A stretch of 64,000 nucleotides of DNA from Fodinibius sp052060035 (GCF_052060035.1 NZ_JBPOEA010000016.1:1-64000); one strand, 5' to 3'. Counted from the stretch's first letter, positions 7,477 to 17,034 are shown. Numbers and translations: made by a program. The notes: generated from the sequence alone by a model not told the origin.

Positions 7477-8274
7477 ATGATATATATGAAATGTAAAGTT
7501 ACAACAAAGAATTCCCAGTTTTTTGAAAAAAAAATTAAAATCCTTACTTCCGTTTTTACGGTTGTCCTGATCTTAATCGGTGGCTGGATTAATCAGCTAC
7601 AAGCCCAAATGTTTTCTGTGGGGGAAACAGGTCCTCGATTCAGTACCCCCATGTCTGAAATTTTTATAGGCATTGAGTCTATGAAAGCTTCGTATAAAGG
7701 AGAGCCAACCATAAATGGAGCGGGGATTTTTGAGTATGATGGACCTGTATTAGTTGCCGGATATAATACAGTGGGACTTAGCCTGTATCTTTCTACTGGG
7801 GGCAAAATAACGGGAATAGATGATGCTTCCTATTTTCATACCGGCGGAAATTATGACTTTGGGCTTAACTTGTATAGAAGTTCCAACGTAAGGGTTAAGA
7901 TTCCCCTTCGTATTGCATCCCGGTATACGAACATTACAAACAACCGATCTCTGTTATTGCCTACCACAAGTAGATTTCAATTTGGGATGATTGCCGCGGG
8001 CGGGGGCATAAATGGGGTATGGCGACCGGTGAAAAATATTCGGTTTGAAGTTGGTGCGGTTCCCACCTATGGATTTTCATTTGCGACGGGAGGATTTTTT
8101 GGCGGATCAATAGGAACTCTAAATGCTCATGGTAAGGTGTATTTTGATCGGTTATTTGGCGACAAGGGACTTTCTTTAGGGTATAAATATGATTTTCGCA
8201 GTTATAATATTGAAGAGGATGTCTACGATTACAACTTGAAAGGCCATAGTGTTCAAATAGGAATTACGTTTTAA
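7477..8274 (+). CDS. putative outer-membrane beta-barrel protein
   Basis: This 265-residue protein has an N-terminal hydrophobic signal (ILTSVFTVVLILIGGWI, cleavage likely after QLQAQ). After it come many alternating amphipathic strands rich in Gly, Tyr and Phe, and it ends in GITF, a C-terminal Phe typical of outer-membrane barrels. No family was recognised. An internal ATG at 7486 is an alternative start that gives a shorter signal region. The next gene begins 4 bases after its stop, and then a metallo-hydrolase follows, so the three are probably one transcript. Confidence 0.72.
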   Translation: MIYMKCKVTTKNSQFFEKKIKILTSVFTVVLILIGGWINQLQAQMFSVGETGPRFSTPMSEIFIGIESMKASYKGEPTINGAGIFEYDGPVLVAGYNTVGLSLYLSTGGKITGIDDASYFHTGGNYDFGLNLYRSSNVRVKIPLRIASRYTNITNNRSLLLPTTSRFQFGMIAAGGGINGVWRPVKNIRFEVGAVPTYGFSFATGGFFGGSIGTLNAHGKVYFDRLFGDKGLSLGYKYDFRSYNIEEDVYDYNLKGHSVQIGITF

Positions 8275-8278
8275 ACTG

Positions 8279-8587
8279 ATGAAAACTGAAAAGCTGCTTT
8301 TAGAACTTGAAGAGCTCGTAGAACAATTAGGTTATACCATCCGTAAGGAAAAAGGAACATTCCGAGGAGATTCCTGCGTGATGGAGGGACGAAAATTAGT
8401 GGTGTTGAATAAAAAGAAACCTGAGCAGCAACAGGTAGGATTATTGGCTCGAGTTCTCAAGGATAAAGAACAGGAATTAGCAGACATTTATATTAAACCG
8501 GTGATTCGTAAACAGCTTGAAGGGCTTTGGGAACGGTTTGATAAGTTTAAAGACAGCGAAATTGAAGAAATGGATATTGATATTTAA
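8279..8587 (+). CDS. conserved hypothetical protein
   Basis: This 102-residue soluble protein is rich in Lys and Glu. It has a predicted helical N-terminus (LLLELEELVEQLGYTIRKE), a central strand-like part with GDSCVMEGRKLVVLNKK, and an acidic tail (EIEEMDIDI). I believe similar proteins occur in Bacteroidota, but I do not know a function. It is tightly packed between an outer-membrane protein gene (4 bases upstream) and a metallo-hydrolase gene (3 bases downstream), so co-expression is likely. Confidence 0.7.
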   Translation: MKTEKLLLELEELVEQLGYTIRKEKGTFRGDSCVMEGRKLVVLNKKKPEQQQVGLLARVLKDKEQELADIYIKPVIRKQLEGLWERFDKFKDSEIEEMDIDI

Positions 8588-8590
8588 CCA

Positions 8591-9352
8591 ATGAAGTTAA
8601 CCTTTTTAGGCACCGGAACTTCGATGGGCGTACCTACCGCCGGGGGTTTTGGCAAAGAGCAAATTGATGGGGACCCACGCAATATTCGCTGGCGCTGTTC
8701 GGCGTGGATACAAACCGAAGAGTCGTCTATTGTTATTGATACAGGGCCCGAGTTCCGTTTGCAAACCATACGCGCTGGACTATCAGAAATCGATCTGGTA
8801 TTGATTACACATGAGCATATGGATCATATTGCCGGGCTCGATGATCTGCGCCCTTTTTGTTATAAGCAGGAGCAAAAGATTCCGGTGTATGCAAGTGCTA
8901 CTTGTTTAGATGCTATACGAAGACGCTTTGAGTATATGTTTGGTCCCGATCGCTATCCGGGGGCAACGGATATCAATTTACAGGAGATTACCGATATCAT
9001 ATCATTCAGGGATTTAAAAATTACACCTCTACCTGCCATTCACGGACAAGTGACGGTATTGGGCTATCGGGTAAATGATGTCTCCTACATCACGGATGTG
9101 AAAGAACTGCCCGAAGCAACGAAAGAACGTATTCGAGGTTCAAAAGTGATGGTTTTAGATGGATTGCGATGGAGACCGGAACACCCTACACACATGACGA
9201 TACCTGAAGCGGTGGATATTGCAAACGAGCTTGATATCCCCCAAACCTATCTGTGCCATATGAATTCATACGTAAACCACGAGGAATCCAATGAACGTCT
9301 GCCCAATCATGTGCGCCTGGCCTACGACCAGCAAACGCTTACCATTGAGTGA
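8591..9352 (+). CDS. MBL-fold metallo-hydrolase (PhnP-like)
   Basis: This 253-residue protein has the metallo-beta-lactamase fold. It opens with LTFLGTGTSMGVP and has the core metal motif THEHMDH (His74, His76, Asp78, His79). Further ligand candidates are AIHGQ, the Asp in YITDVKE, and a late CHMNSYVNH. The sequence form matches PhnP/RNase Z-like phosphodiesterases that cleave cyclic phosphodiesters, but the natural substrate is not known. It is the third gene of a close-packed group starting at 7477. Confidence 0.9.
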   Translation: MKLTFLGTGTSMGVPTAGGFGKEQIDGDPRNIRWRCSAWIQTEESSIVIDTGPEFRLQTIRAGLSEIDLVLITHEHMDHIAGLDDLRPFCYKQEQKIPVYASATCLDAIRRRFEYMFGPDRYPGATDINLQEITDIISFRDLKITPLPAIHGQVTVLGYRVNDVSYITDVKELPEATKERIRGSKVMVLDGLRWRPEHPTHMTIPEAVDIANELDIPQTYLCHMNSYVNHEESNERLPNHVRLAYDQQTLTIE

Positions 9353-9412
9353 AGTCATAATATCGACAAGTGTTGTATAAGGGTTTTTGAGGGGTGAGGG
9401 GCAGTAATCTTT

Positions 9413-10498
9413 TTAAACAAATTTCTTCAGGTTCTCATCCTTTCTTAATTTGTTAACAACTTTCTTTACTCCCTGAGAATGGTCCAGGTCACAAACCAAA
9501 ATGGCATTATCTGTCTCAACAACGGCAAGGTTTTCGACGCCCACAAGCGCAATCATTTTTCCACTTTTACTTTGGATGAGATTGTTTTTGGCATCAGCGG
9601 TGGCCGCGGTATCGGTTTGTATAACATTGCTATCCTTGTCTTTTGATCGCAAGTCATAAACGGCGCGCCAGCTTCCAACATCATTCCATTCAAATGAGCC
9701 GGGGACGACAAAAACCTGGTCAGCTTGCTCCATAATACCGTAGTCAATAGAAATGGAGGTACATCCGTAATAAAATTCATCAATAGCCCCTTTTTGATTA
9801 TCGGTACCGACAGCGGGCTTCAGCTTTTCGACCTCATCAAAAATAGTAGGCAGATGTTGCTTAAACTTTTCCAGGATGGTTGAAGCCTTCCATATGAACA
9901 TCCCGCTGTTCCAGAGGAAGTTCCCCGAGTCAATAAACTCTTTGGCTGTTTCCAGATCAGGTTTCTCCCGAAACTGATTTACTTTTTTGACTTCACTTTC
10001 CTTATATAATTGGGATGAGCTTTTATCAAACTCAATGTAGCCGTAACCGGTTTCGGGATGATCGGGCTTAATGCCAATGGTCACCAGTGCACCGGATTCC
10101 TGAGCTTTGGCTTTAGCGGCTTCCAAAATAGATAAAAATGTTTTAGGCTTGCCGATCAGGTGATCGGCGGGAAGTACGACCATCGTACCCGCTGGATCTT
10201 TTTCCTGGATGAGCGTGGCGGCTGCTGCAACACAGGGAGCGGTATTCTTACCCACCGGTTCACCAACGATATTATTGGTTGGGACATCAGGGAGCTGTTC
10301 CTGCACCAAATCTACGTACTTGTCATTGGTAATGACCCAGACCCGATCAGCGGGGATCAGGGGCTCGATCCGATCAACGGTATCCTGCAGCATAGTGCGA
10401 TCGCCGAAAATATTCAAGAATTGCTTGGGATGAGCTTCTGTACTTTGCGGCCAAAAGCGGGTACCCGATCCGCCGGCCATAATTACGGCATGTAACAT
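9413..10498 (-). CDS. mannose-1-phosphate guanylyltransferase
   Basis: This 361-residue nucleotidyltransferase makes GDP-mannose from mannose-1-phosphate and GTP for surface polysaccharide and glycoconjugate synthesis. The signature GGSGTRFWP lies at the N-terminus. Other family motifs are VLPADHLIG, the GYGYIEF block, the FLWNSGMFIWKAS block and FEWNDVGSW. It lacks a C-terminal phosphomannose isomerase domain, so it is the short, monofunctional type. It stands alone, with a 91-base gap to the next minus-strand gene upstream. Confidence 0.94.
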   Translation of the reverse strand: MLHAVIMAGGSGTRFWPQSTEAHPKQFLNIFGDRTMLQDTVDRIEPLIPADRVWVITNDKYVDLVQEQLPDVPTNNIVGEPVGKNTAPCVAAAATLIQEKDPAGTMVVLPADHLIGKPKTFLSILEAAKAKAQESGALVTIGIKPDHPETGYGYIEFDKSSSQLYKESEVKKVNQFREKPDLETAKEFIDSGNFLWNSGMFIWKASTILEKFKQHLPTIFDEVEKLKPAVGTDNQKGAIDEFYYGCTSISIDYGIMEQADQVFVVPGSFEWNDVGSWRAVYDLRSKDKDSNVIQTDTAATADAKNNLIQSKSGKMIALVGVENLAVVETDNAILVCDLDHSQGVKKVVNKLRKDENLKKFV

Positions 10499-10589
10499 AA
10501 AGGTGAATGGTCGTTAGTATTGATGAATTTGGAAAGGGAAGGTATTGAAAATCACTACAAGTGTGAAGAACTTTTGCCAAAACCAGATT

Positions 10590-10859
10590 TTAAATGGTTA
10601 CGGAATACTCTTCATCGAGGTGGTGCGTATTAATGAGATGAATAATATCACGGGCGGATTCTGCAAAAGCCGTGTCAGGATAGTGTTCTACAATTTTTTC
10701 AGCTGCAAAAATAGCCTCCAGGTATTGTTTGTTTACAACTTTCATCCGTGTTTTTTTCAGGATCGGCATAGCTTCATGTGAGCCACTGGCCGTAATGAGT
10801 CCGGTAATGAGAAAAAGAAGGGTGGTTTCTGGGTTATTCATCAGAATATTTGGTGGCAC
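10590..10859 (-). CDS. small hypothetical protein downstream of phoR
   Basis: This is a short protein of 89 residues from a GTG that directly abuts the phoR stop, or 83 residues from the ATG at 10841. The ATG form begins MNNPETTLLFLITGLITASG, a possible membrane segment. The rest (VNKQYLEAIFAAEKIVEHYPDTAFAESARDI, in parts KQYLEAIFAAEKIVEHYPD) looks like a TPR-type helix pair. Function is unknown. Its position as the last gene after phoB-phoR suggests co-transcription with the two-component system. Confidence 0.6.
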   Translation of the reverse strand: MPPNILMNNPETTLLFLITGLITASGSHEAMPILKKTRMKVVNKQYLEAIFAAEKIVEHYPDTAFAESARDIIHLINTHHLDEEYSVTI

Positions 10860-11954
10860 TTAATTGGTTAGTTCCGCTTCTGCAGGTGTGCGATCGACCT
10901 TGCTGAGCGTAAAACTAAAAGTAGATCCCACGCTGGGGGTACTTTCAATAAAGAACTCCTCGTCGTGGGCTTCCATAATATGTTTAACGATGGCCAATCC
11001 CAACCCCGTTCCCCCTTTATCGCGCGAGCGGGATTTGTCCACCCGGAAAAACCGTTCGGTGACGCGCTCAATGTACTGCTGGCTAATGCCAATACCGGTA
11101 TCTTTTACATATACCAACACGCGGTTCTTATTCTTGGGATAATCTTTAACGCCAACGGTCACAAGCCCGCCTTTATAGTTGTATTTGATGGCATTCTCAA
11201 CAAGATTGGTAAGAACCTGTTTGATTTGATTACGATCGGCGGTGACAAACGTATGTTCAGGAATATCTTTGGTTTTGAGAGAGACGACATCTTTCTTGGC
11301 TTTGTATTGAAGATTGTCAACAACGTCAGTTATTATTTTGCCAAGGTTAATATCCTGGATGTCAGATTTTAACTCACCAGTCTCTAATTTGGAAATTGCC
11401 ATCAGGTCTTTGGTAAGATAGATAAGACGATTGACGTTACGCATCGCCTTTTCAAGGAACTTGCGATTGACTTCCTCGTCATCAATCGCACCGTTTAAGA
11501 GCGTCTCTATAAACCCTTGGATGGCAAAGATAGGTGTTTTAAGCTCGTGAGAAATATCCCCAATAAACTCCTTACGGTAGTTTTCAATTCTGTTGAGACG
11601 TTGTATTTCGCGTTCTACGGTTTTGCTGGCTCGTACCGTTTGTTTGATTAGGTAGTCGAGCTCATCATTATTTTTTGTTTGCAGCTCTTCGTAATCATGG
11701 AAGCGTTTTTTCAGAATATTTTTATTGATCTGGTTGAGGGTCTCCAGGCGGGAAAATTGCTGTGTATATATAATCAGGTAGACCGTAATTCCGGATAGCA
11801 CAAAAAAGACTCCACCTGCAACAAATGAAGCCGTTAGGGTAGAACCCAGCAAAAATTTAGCAGCAATACCAACTCCGGTGCCGATACACAAAGCAGAATA
11901 AACGGCACTGCGGAAAGCAAGACGTGATGATTTTTGAAAAGGGTTTTTCCTCAT
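10860..11954 (-). CDS. phoR: PhoR-type sensor histidine kinase
   Basis: This 364-residue membrane kinase has two N-terminal hydrophobic segments within residues ~13-63, a linker helix, and a HisKA domain with phospho-acceptor His136 in FIGDISHELKTP. The HATPase domain shows the N box (NLVENAIKYN), G1 (VKDTGIGIS) and G2 (GGTGLGLAIVKH). No PAS or large periplasmic domain is visible, so it may sense through a partner, as PhoR does with PhoU/Pst. It overlaps the upstream response regulator gene by 4 bases (ATGA), showing translational coupling. The phosphate role is inferred from similarity and pairing; no pst genes lie in the window. Confidence 0.9.
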   Translation of the reverse strand: MRKNPFQKSSRLAFRSAVYSALCIGTGVGIAAKFLLGSTLTASFVAGGVFFVLSGITVYLIIYTQQFSRLETLNQINKNILKKRFHDYEELQTKNNDELDYLIKQTVRASKTVEREIQRLNRIENYRKEFIGDISHELKTPIFAIQGFIETLLNGAIDDEEVNRKFLEKAMRNVNRLIYLTKDLMAISKLETGELKSDIQDINLGKIITDVVDNLQYKAKKDVVSLKTKDIPEHTFVTADRNQIKQVLTNLVENAIKYNYKGGLVTVGVKDYPKNKNRVLVYVKDTGIGISQQYIERVTERFFRVDKSRSRDKGGTGLGLAIVKHIMEAHDEEFFIESTPSVGSTFSFTLSKVDRTPAEAELTN

Positions 11955-12631
11955 TCTTTAAACTTGTAACCGACTCCTTTAACCGTTTCAATATATTCGC
12001 TGCCGATCTTTTCACGAATTTTCCGGATATGAACATCGACAGTGCGATCAACTACATAAATATTGTTGCCCCAAACCTGATTAAGCAGGGTTTGGCGATC
12101 CATAACCTTGCCTTTTCGGCTGGCTAAAAAGTAAAGAAGCTCAAATTCTTTACGTGGCATCTGGAACTCCTCATCGCCTTTGGTGACAATATAGCGATCT
12201 TTATCAATGACGATATCATGTACTTTAATTTTGTCGACCATCTGACTGGTTTTTTCAAACCGGCGTAATACGGCTTTAATACGAGAAATCAACTTGGTGG
12301 TGCTAATTGGCTTGGTGATATAATCATCGCCCCCCTTGTCCAGACCTTCGACCTCTGTTTTTTCATCCCCTCGCGCGGTTAAAAAGATAATGGGAATATG
12401 TTTAAGGTCTTTATCGGCGCGCATTCGTTCCACCACTTCCATGCCGTCCATTTTGGGCATCATAATATCCAGTAACACAAGGTTGGGATTGTGTTCTCGG
12501 GCCACTTTAATACCCTCTTTGCCGTCTTCGGCTTTTAGTACATTAAACCCTTCTTTCTTAAGATTATATTCAATTAAGTCCAGAAGGTCTTGTTCGTCGT
12601 CTACTACTAAAATGGTTTGTTTGTCAGGCAC
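11951..12631 (-). CDS. phoB: PhoB/OmpR-type response regulator
   Basis: This 226-residue protein has a receiver domain followed by a winged-helix DNA-binding domain. Receiver residues are Asp11-Asp12, phospho-acceptor Asp55 in LVLLDIMMPKMDG, Thr in FLTARGD and Lys in DDYITKPIS. The output domain ends with the OmpR-family block VWGNNIYVVDRTVDVHIRK, then IREKIG and VKGVGYKF. It pairs with the overlapping kinase gene. The 319-base region upstream, shared with divergent trkA, contains two hairpin-like palindromes that could be operators. Confidence 0.93.
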   Translation of the reverse strand: MPDKQTILVVDDEQDLLDLIEYNLKKEGFNVLKAEDGKEGIKVAREHNPNLVLLDIMMPKMDGMEVVERMRADKDLKHIPIIFLTARGDEKTEVEGLDKGGDDYITKPISTTKLISRIKAVLRRFEKTSQMVDKIKVHDIVIDKDRYIVTKGDEEFQMPRKEFELLYFLASRKGKVMDRQTLLNQVWGNNIYVVDRTVDVHIRKIREKIGSEYIETVKGVGYKFKE

Positions 12632-12950
12632 GGCTCAAAAATTGATTGCTATATTAAACTAAGGTAAGTAAAACATTGCTTTTAATTTAAGAAGCAATAG
12701 TACAAAGCCCTATTCGCAATTAAAACAGCAGAGCTGTTAAATAATTGTTATGAATTTTCAGTGATGGTGCTTTGCTCGGTTTTTCTTTGAGCAATTTATT
12801 GAAAATTATTCCTATTACTTTACTTTAGAATAGGCAGAATATTCTTTAATCCTTCAAAAGGATTATGAATCTATGGATTTGGCTGAAAGCTTATTTTGAG
12901 TATATATCATCAGTGATATGAATTTTAGTATCAGTATAAAATAAATTGAA
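12632..12950. other. divergent intergenic region between phoB and trkA
   Basis: This 319-base AT-rich region has no gene. It must hold the promoters for phoB-phoR (leftward) and trkA-trkH (rightward). Two small inverted repeats are visible: AACAGC AGA GCTGTT at 12724-12738 and AATCCTT CAA AAGGATT at 12848-12864. Neither matches a known operator that I can name with confidence. Confidence 0.5.
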
Positions 12951-14291
12951 ATGAAGATACTTATTGTTGGCGCGGGTCAGGTAGGGACGAGTGTGATGAA
13001 AGATCTCAGTGATAATCACGAGATCTCAATGGTAGATAAAAATGCCAGTAATCTGGATCGCATACCTTTTGATGTTAATGTGACGGCCGGGAATGGGCTG
13101 GAGGAAGAGGTGTTAAAATCAGCAGGAATTGAAGATGCTGATATTGTAGTAGCGACAACCTCAGAAGATCAGACCAATGTTCTTATTGGCAGCATGGCTA
13201 AGCTTCTTACCGATTGCTTTACCATTGCACGGGTCTCTGATCCGTCCCTTGCCAATATTTGGAATACAAGGGAGGGAGCGTTTGGTATTGATGCGATGAT
13301 TGACCGATCAAACTTAACGGCAAAACAAATTACAGAGCTTCTCTGGTTTCAATCTACTCGTCAAGAGTCAATAAATGAAGAGATGTATTGCCGGGGAAAA
13401 ATAAAAATGTCAGAGTTTAAGCTGGAAAGTGAAAGCGACCTGATCGGCAAAAAAATTCAGCAATGTAATGAGCATTCCGAAATTAACGTTGCCGGCATTT
13501 TTCGCGATAGTGATTTTATGCTTGCTCCTGAGGGTGCTGTTTTTGAAGAGGGGGATCGAATTACCGTATTTGGGTCTCCTCAAAAAGTGGATGATTTTGG
13601 AATATCCATAGCATCGGCCGAAATGGAACCTGTGAAAGATACCTTTGATATTCTCGGCGGTGGGGATATTGGTTTCCAGACGGCATTATTATTAGAGGAT
13701 ACTCCATTGAGCGTTCGTATTTTTGAAAAGGATCCCGACCGGGCACAATTTCTTTCTGAACATCTATCCCAAGCGATGGTGTTACAGGCAGATATCACCG
13801 AACGTTCGATTTGGGAAGAAGAGAATATTCCAGAATCTGATATCTTGTTGGTTAGTACTGATGATGATGCCACCAATGCATTGGTGACTCTGATAGGAAA
13901 AGATTGTGGAACCCCGAGACTGGTGAGCATTGTTCATGAACAGCAGTATTTGACGCTTTTTGAATCATTGGATATTACACGTGTAATTCACCCCAGAGAA
14001 GTAGTTGCGTCCAGCATTACTAATTACATTCAAAAAAGTTATGCAGGTAATTTAACAGAGCTGGAGCATGAAAGTGGAGAGGTTTTTGAAATTAAAATTG
14101 ATTCAGAAAGCACCGTTCTGGATAAAACCATTGAAGAGTTGAAGAAAAGTTTTGACCAACCTTTGGTAGTCGGCGCCATAGTGCGGCAAAACCATTTTAT
14201 TCCTCCTACGTCCGATACATCCGTAAAGTTGGGAGATCAATTGGTGATTCTGACAACAGGAAAAGCTGAAGATATTGTTGAAAGCCTATGA
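12951..14291 (+). CDS. trkA: Trk system potassium transporter regulatory subunit TrkA
   Basis: This 446-residue cytoplasmic protein has two RCK units, each with an NAD-binding Rossmann domain and a TrkA-C domain. The first nucleotide motif is ILIVGAGQVGTSV at residues 3-15. The second is FDILGGGDIGFQTA, near residue 230. The two TrkA-C parts follow each unit (GDRITVFG and GDQLVILTTG endings). TrkA gates the TrkH potassium channel in response to NAD(H) or nucleotides. It overlaps trkH by 4 bases (ATGA), so the two are coupled. Confidence 0.95.
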   Translation: MKILIVGAGQVGTSVMKDLSDNHEISMVDKNASNLDRIPFDVNVTAGNGLEEEVLKSAGIEDADIVVATTSEDQTNVLIGSMAKLLTDCFTIARVSDPSLANIWNTREGAFGIDAMIDRSNLTAKQITELLWFQSTRQESINEEMYCRGKIKMSEFKLESESDLIGKKIQQCNEHSEINVAGIFRDSDFMLAPEGAVFEEGDRITVFGSPQKVDDFGISIASAEMEPVKDTFDILGGGDIGFQTALLLEDTPLSVRIFEKDPDRAQFLSEHLSQAMVLQADITERSIWEEENIPESDILLVSTDDDATNALVTLIGKDCGTPRLVSIVHEQQYLTLFESLDITRVIHPREVVASSITNYIQKSYAGNLTELEHESGEVFEIKIDSESTVLDKTIEELKKSFDQPLVVGAIVRQNHFIPPTSDTSVKLGDQLVILTTGKAEDIVESL

Positions 14292-15784
14292 GAAAACAGG
14301 TTGATGTTTTATGTGTCTTGAGCTTGTTTGGCTCTATTTTAAAGTGGCTTGCCGTACCGCTTGGCATACCATTTATCTATTCGTTTTTTGGTCCTGAAAA
14401 TCCATTGGTTTTTTTACTTCCCATCGGAATTGCATTGATTGTTGGAACGGCATTGGAACAACTTGACACCAATCCCAAATTGGGACTGCGAGAGACTTTT
14501 CTGCTGGTATCATTAAGTTGGTTGGGCGTAACATTGGTTGGCGGGCTTCCCTATTTGCTGGCCGGATCAGGGACCGTAGCGGTTCCAATTAACGCTTTCT
14601 TCGAAAGCATGAGCGGTTTTACGACGACCGGAGCTACCGTAATGGCTTCAATTTCATTTGATACTCATAGCCCCGAAATTATGCTTTGGCGTCAAATCAC
14701 ACAGTGGCTTGGCGGCATGGGAATAATTGTTCTCGGGATAGCCATTTTGCCTCGTTTATCCGTAGGGGGATCAGAGTTAATCGAAGCCGAAGCCCCCGGA
14801 ACAGAGTTTGACCGAATTACCCCGCGTATTGTAGAAACGGCAAGGATTTTATGGTTGCTCTATATTGGTCTTACCATAACCCTTGGGCTTCTGCTTTATG
14901 GCTCTCATTTAATCGGCTGGTCTCCCAAGATGGATCTTTATAATGCCGTAGCTCATGCATTGACGACAATGCCTACCGGTGGTTTTTCCCCCGAAGCTGA
15001 AAGTATTGCGGCTTTTTCAGCAACGGTACAATGGATTATTATTCCATTCATGTTTATGGCAGGAGTAAATTATGCCATCATGTGGAGAGCGTTTACCGGT
15101 AATCCCCGGAAACTGTACCGAGACACCGAATTTCTTTTTTATAGCTTTATCCTTCTCTTAACAGGGGCAATCATATTTGCAATGGTGTTCGGCAATACTT
15201 TTGAGGACCCGTTGGACGCTATACGGCACAGTATTTTTCAAGTACTTACTTTTGTAACGACTGCGGGATATGCGAGCCACGACTTTAATACCTGGAACTC
15301 AATGGCACAAACCCTGTTGTTTATGATGATGTTTATCGGAGGTTGTGCCGGGAGTACCGGCGGTGGTATTAAGGTTTTCCGCTGGATAGTCACCATAAAA
15401 ACTTTCTTTAAGCAACTCTTTACCACCATTTATCCCCGCGCCGTTCAATCGATACGGGTTGGCAAAAATATCATTAAGGACAAAACAACCCGGCGTGTAA
15501 CAATCATGATCCTGCTGTATATATTTACATTTTTGATGGGGGCGCTAATCATTGAGATAGAATCGTACCGCATTGGTCTTGAGCTGGAAACCTTGGACAT
15601 AATGAGTGCATCTGCAGCTTGTATAGGTAATATTGGACCCGGATTTGGGGTTGTGGGACCAATGAATAACTACCTTGCCTTTTCACCGCTTTCCAAAATA
15701 GTTATGATCTTTTTGATGTGGGCCGGACGCCTTGAATTATTTACGGTATTTGTAATATTTATCCCTCGATATTGGAGAAATTAA
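14288..15784 (+). CDS. trkH: Trk/Ktr potassium uptake channel subunit TrkH
   Basis: This 498-residue inner-membrane protein has 10-12 hydrophobic segments and four pore-like repeats. Selectivity-filter-like sites are MSGFTTTGAT, MPTGGFSP, FVTTAGYAS and the final ACIGNIGPGFG. The internal GGCAGSTGGGIKVFR motif is a TrkH hallmark. It takes up K+ driven by ion gradients, which would be important for osmotic balance in a saline habitat. It is translationally coupled to trkA. Confidence 0.95.
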   Translation: MRKQVDVLCVLSLFGSILKWLAVPLGIPFIYSFFGPENPLVFLLPIGIALIVGTALEQLDTNPKLGLRETFLLVSLSWLGVTLVGGLPYLLAGSGTVAVPINAFFESMSGFTTTGATVMASISFDTHSPEIMLWRQITQWLGGMGIIVLGIAILPRLSVGGSELIEAEAPGTEFDRITPRIVETARILWLLYIGLTITLGLLLYGSHLIGWSPKMDLYNAVAHALTTMPTGGFSPEAESIAAFSATVQWIIIPFMFMAGVNYAIMWRAFTGNPRKLYRDTEFLFYSFILLLTGAIIFAMVFGNTFEDPLDAIRHSIFQVLTFVTTAGYASHDFNTWNSMAQTLLFMMMFIGGCAGSTGGGIKVFRWIVTIKTFFKQLFTTIYPRAVQSIRVGKNIIKDKTTRRVTIMILLYIFTFLMGALIIEIESYRIGLELETLDIMSASAACIGNIGPGFGVVGPMNNYLAFSPLSKIVMIFLMWAGRLELFTVFVIFIPRYWRN

Positions 15785-15836
15785 AAAAGGCCGTTATATG
15801 ATAATATTCAAAATAGAGCAAACTGCAGACTTGCTA

Positions 15837-16439
15837 TTATTTATCCATCTGGGATAAGGCTTTTTTAACCAATTCTTGCACATCACTATCAAAGTCCTCA
15901 TTTCTGGCTGCAAGCTCAATCGATTCTTCGGCATCCCGCTTTTTAAAGCCGAGTGATTGCAGGGCAGAAACGGCTTCCTCTTTTACATTACTGCTAAGCG
16001 AAGTGTCACCATCAGCTGAGTAGGTCGCATCCACCATTTCAGAAATTTTATCTTTGAGCTCAAGGATCATGCGCTGAGCAGTCTTTTTCCCGATACCCTT
16101 TATTTTGGAAAGGGCGTTTTTATCTTCCTGAACGATGGCCCCCGTAATTTCTTGGGCGGGAAGTCCGGAAAGAATAGTAAGTCCCAGTTTGGGGCCGACC
16201 CCCTTTACGGTAATCAACAGTTCAAAAAGATCTTTTTCTTTTTGGTTGGCAAAGCCAAAAAGACGCTGATCGTTGTCGGTTACGTGGTGATATACCAGCA
16301 ACTCAACCTCATCACCTGTGTCCGGCAACTCCTCATACGTTTGGTTGGAGATTTCAAGCAGATAGCCAACATCGCGGACATCAATAATAACTTGTTCCGG
16401 TGATTTATCGTGGACGGAACCTTTTAAATATGCAATCAT
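15837..16439 (-). CDS. ruvA: Holliday junction branch migration protein RuvA
   Basis: This protein of 200 residues has the normal length for RuvA. It has an N-terminal OB-fold (MIAYLKGSVHDKSPEQVIID) of which I quote the last residue of the first 20. Two helix-hairpin-helix motifs follow (LLITVKGVGPKLGLTIL and LSKIKGIGKKTAQRMILEL) and a C-terminal domain III that contacts RuvB (EEAVSALQSLGFKKRDAEES). RuvA tetramers hold the four-way junction. It lies 16 bases downstream of ruvC on the same strand. ruvB is not in the window. Confidence 0.96.
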   Translation of the reverse strand: MIAYLKGSVHDKSPEQVIIDVRDVGYLLEISNQTYEELPDTGDEVELLVYHHVTDNDQRLFGFANQKEKDLFELLITVKGVGPKLGLTILSGLPAQEITGAIVQEDKNALSKIKGIGKKTAQRMILELKDKISEMVDATYSADGDTSLSSNVKEEAVSALQSLGFKKRDAEESIELAARNEDFDSDVQELVKKALSQMDK

Positions 16440-16455
16440 GAAAAGTGGAAGTGCT

Positions 16456-17034
16456 TTATTTAACTCGGTCAGGATTATTTTCTACAAAATCGGCCCAGCT
16501 CGATTTACTGTTATTTTGGTGTGTTTTCTTTTGGGATTTGGGAGCCTGCCGGTTAAAACTATTTTGCTTCATTAAGTGACACCATGCCACAGCCAGTGCA
16601 TCGGTGGCGTCCTTGGATAGCTTTTCATCGGGCAGGGATACGGTCTTTTGCAGCATAAAAGCCACTTGCTCCTTGCTGGCATTTCCATTACCGGTAATGG
16701 ATTTTTTTACCTGTTTGGGATAATACTCTGTAACTCCAATATCGTGATTGGTGATAGCCAGCATGGCTGCTGCTTGGGCTCGTCCCAGTTTAAGCATGGC
16801 CAGTGGATCGACGCCATAAATAGGGGTTTCCACAGCACAAGAATCCGGATTAAAAGAGGAAATGATTTTGGATACTTCTTCAAAGATATACTGCAGTCGG
16901 TCAGAATGATCATCCATGTGTGCCATTTTTAAAACATCACAGCGTAGGGCAACCAGTTTGCTGTCCTCTTCGGTGAGGATAGCATAGCCGGTGTTGCGCG
17001 ACCCGGGATCGATACCAAGGATGACATCAGCCAT
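16456..17034 (-). CDS. ruvC: crossover junction endodeoxyribonuclease RuvC
   Basis: This 192-residue protein is slightly longer than the usual ~170 because of a basic, Gln/Lys-rich C-terminal tail. Acidic catalytic residues are seen in ILGIDPGSRNTGYA (first Asp), CAVETPIYG (Glu) and LSKDATDALAVAWCH (last two Asp). It resolves Holliday junctions with RuvA and RuvB. It is upstream of ruvA in the same operon, with a 16-base gap. Confidence 0.95.
   Translation of the reverse strand: MADVILGIDPGSRNTGYAILTEEDSKLVALRCDVLKMAHMDDHSDRLQYIFEEVSKIISSFNPDSCAVETPIYGVDPLAMLKLGRAQAAAMLAITNHDIGVTEYYPKQVKKSITGNGNASKEQVAFMLQKTVSLPDEKLSKDATDALAVAWCHLMKQNSFNRQAPKSQKKTHQNNSKSSWADFVENNPDRVK

Noticed and set aside
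10160..10495. 111-codon plus-strand frame opposite the mannose-1-phosphate guanylyltransferase gene
   Set aside because: Antisense shadow of a conserved gene, with no recognisable domain.
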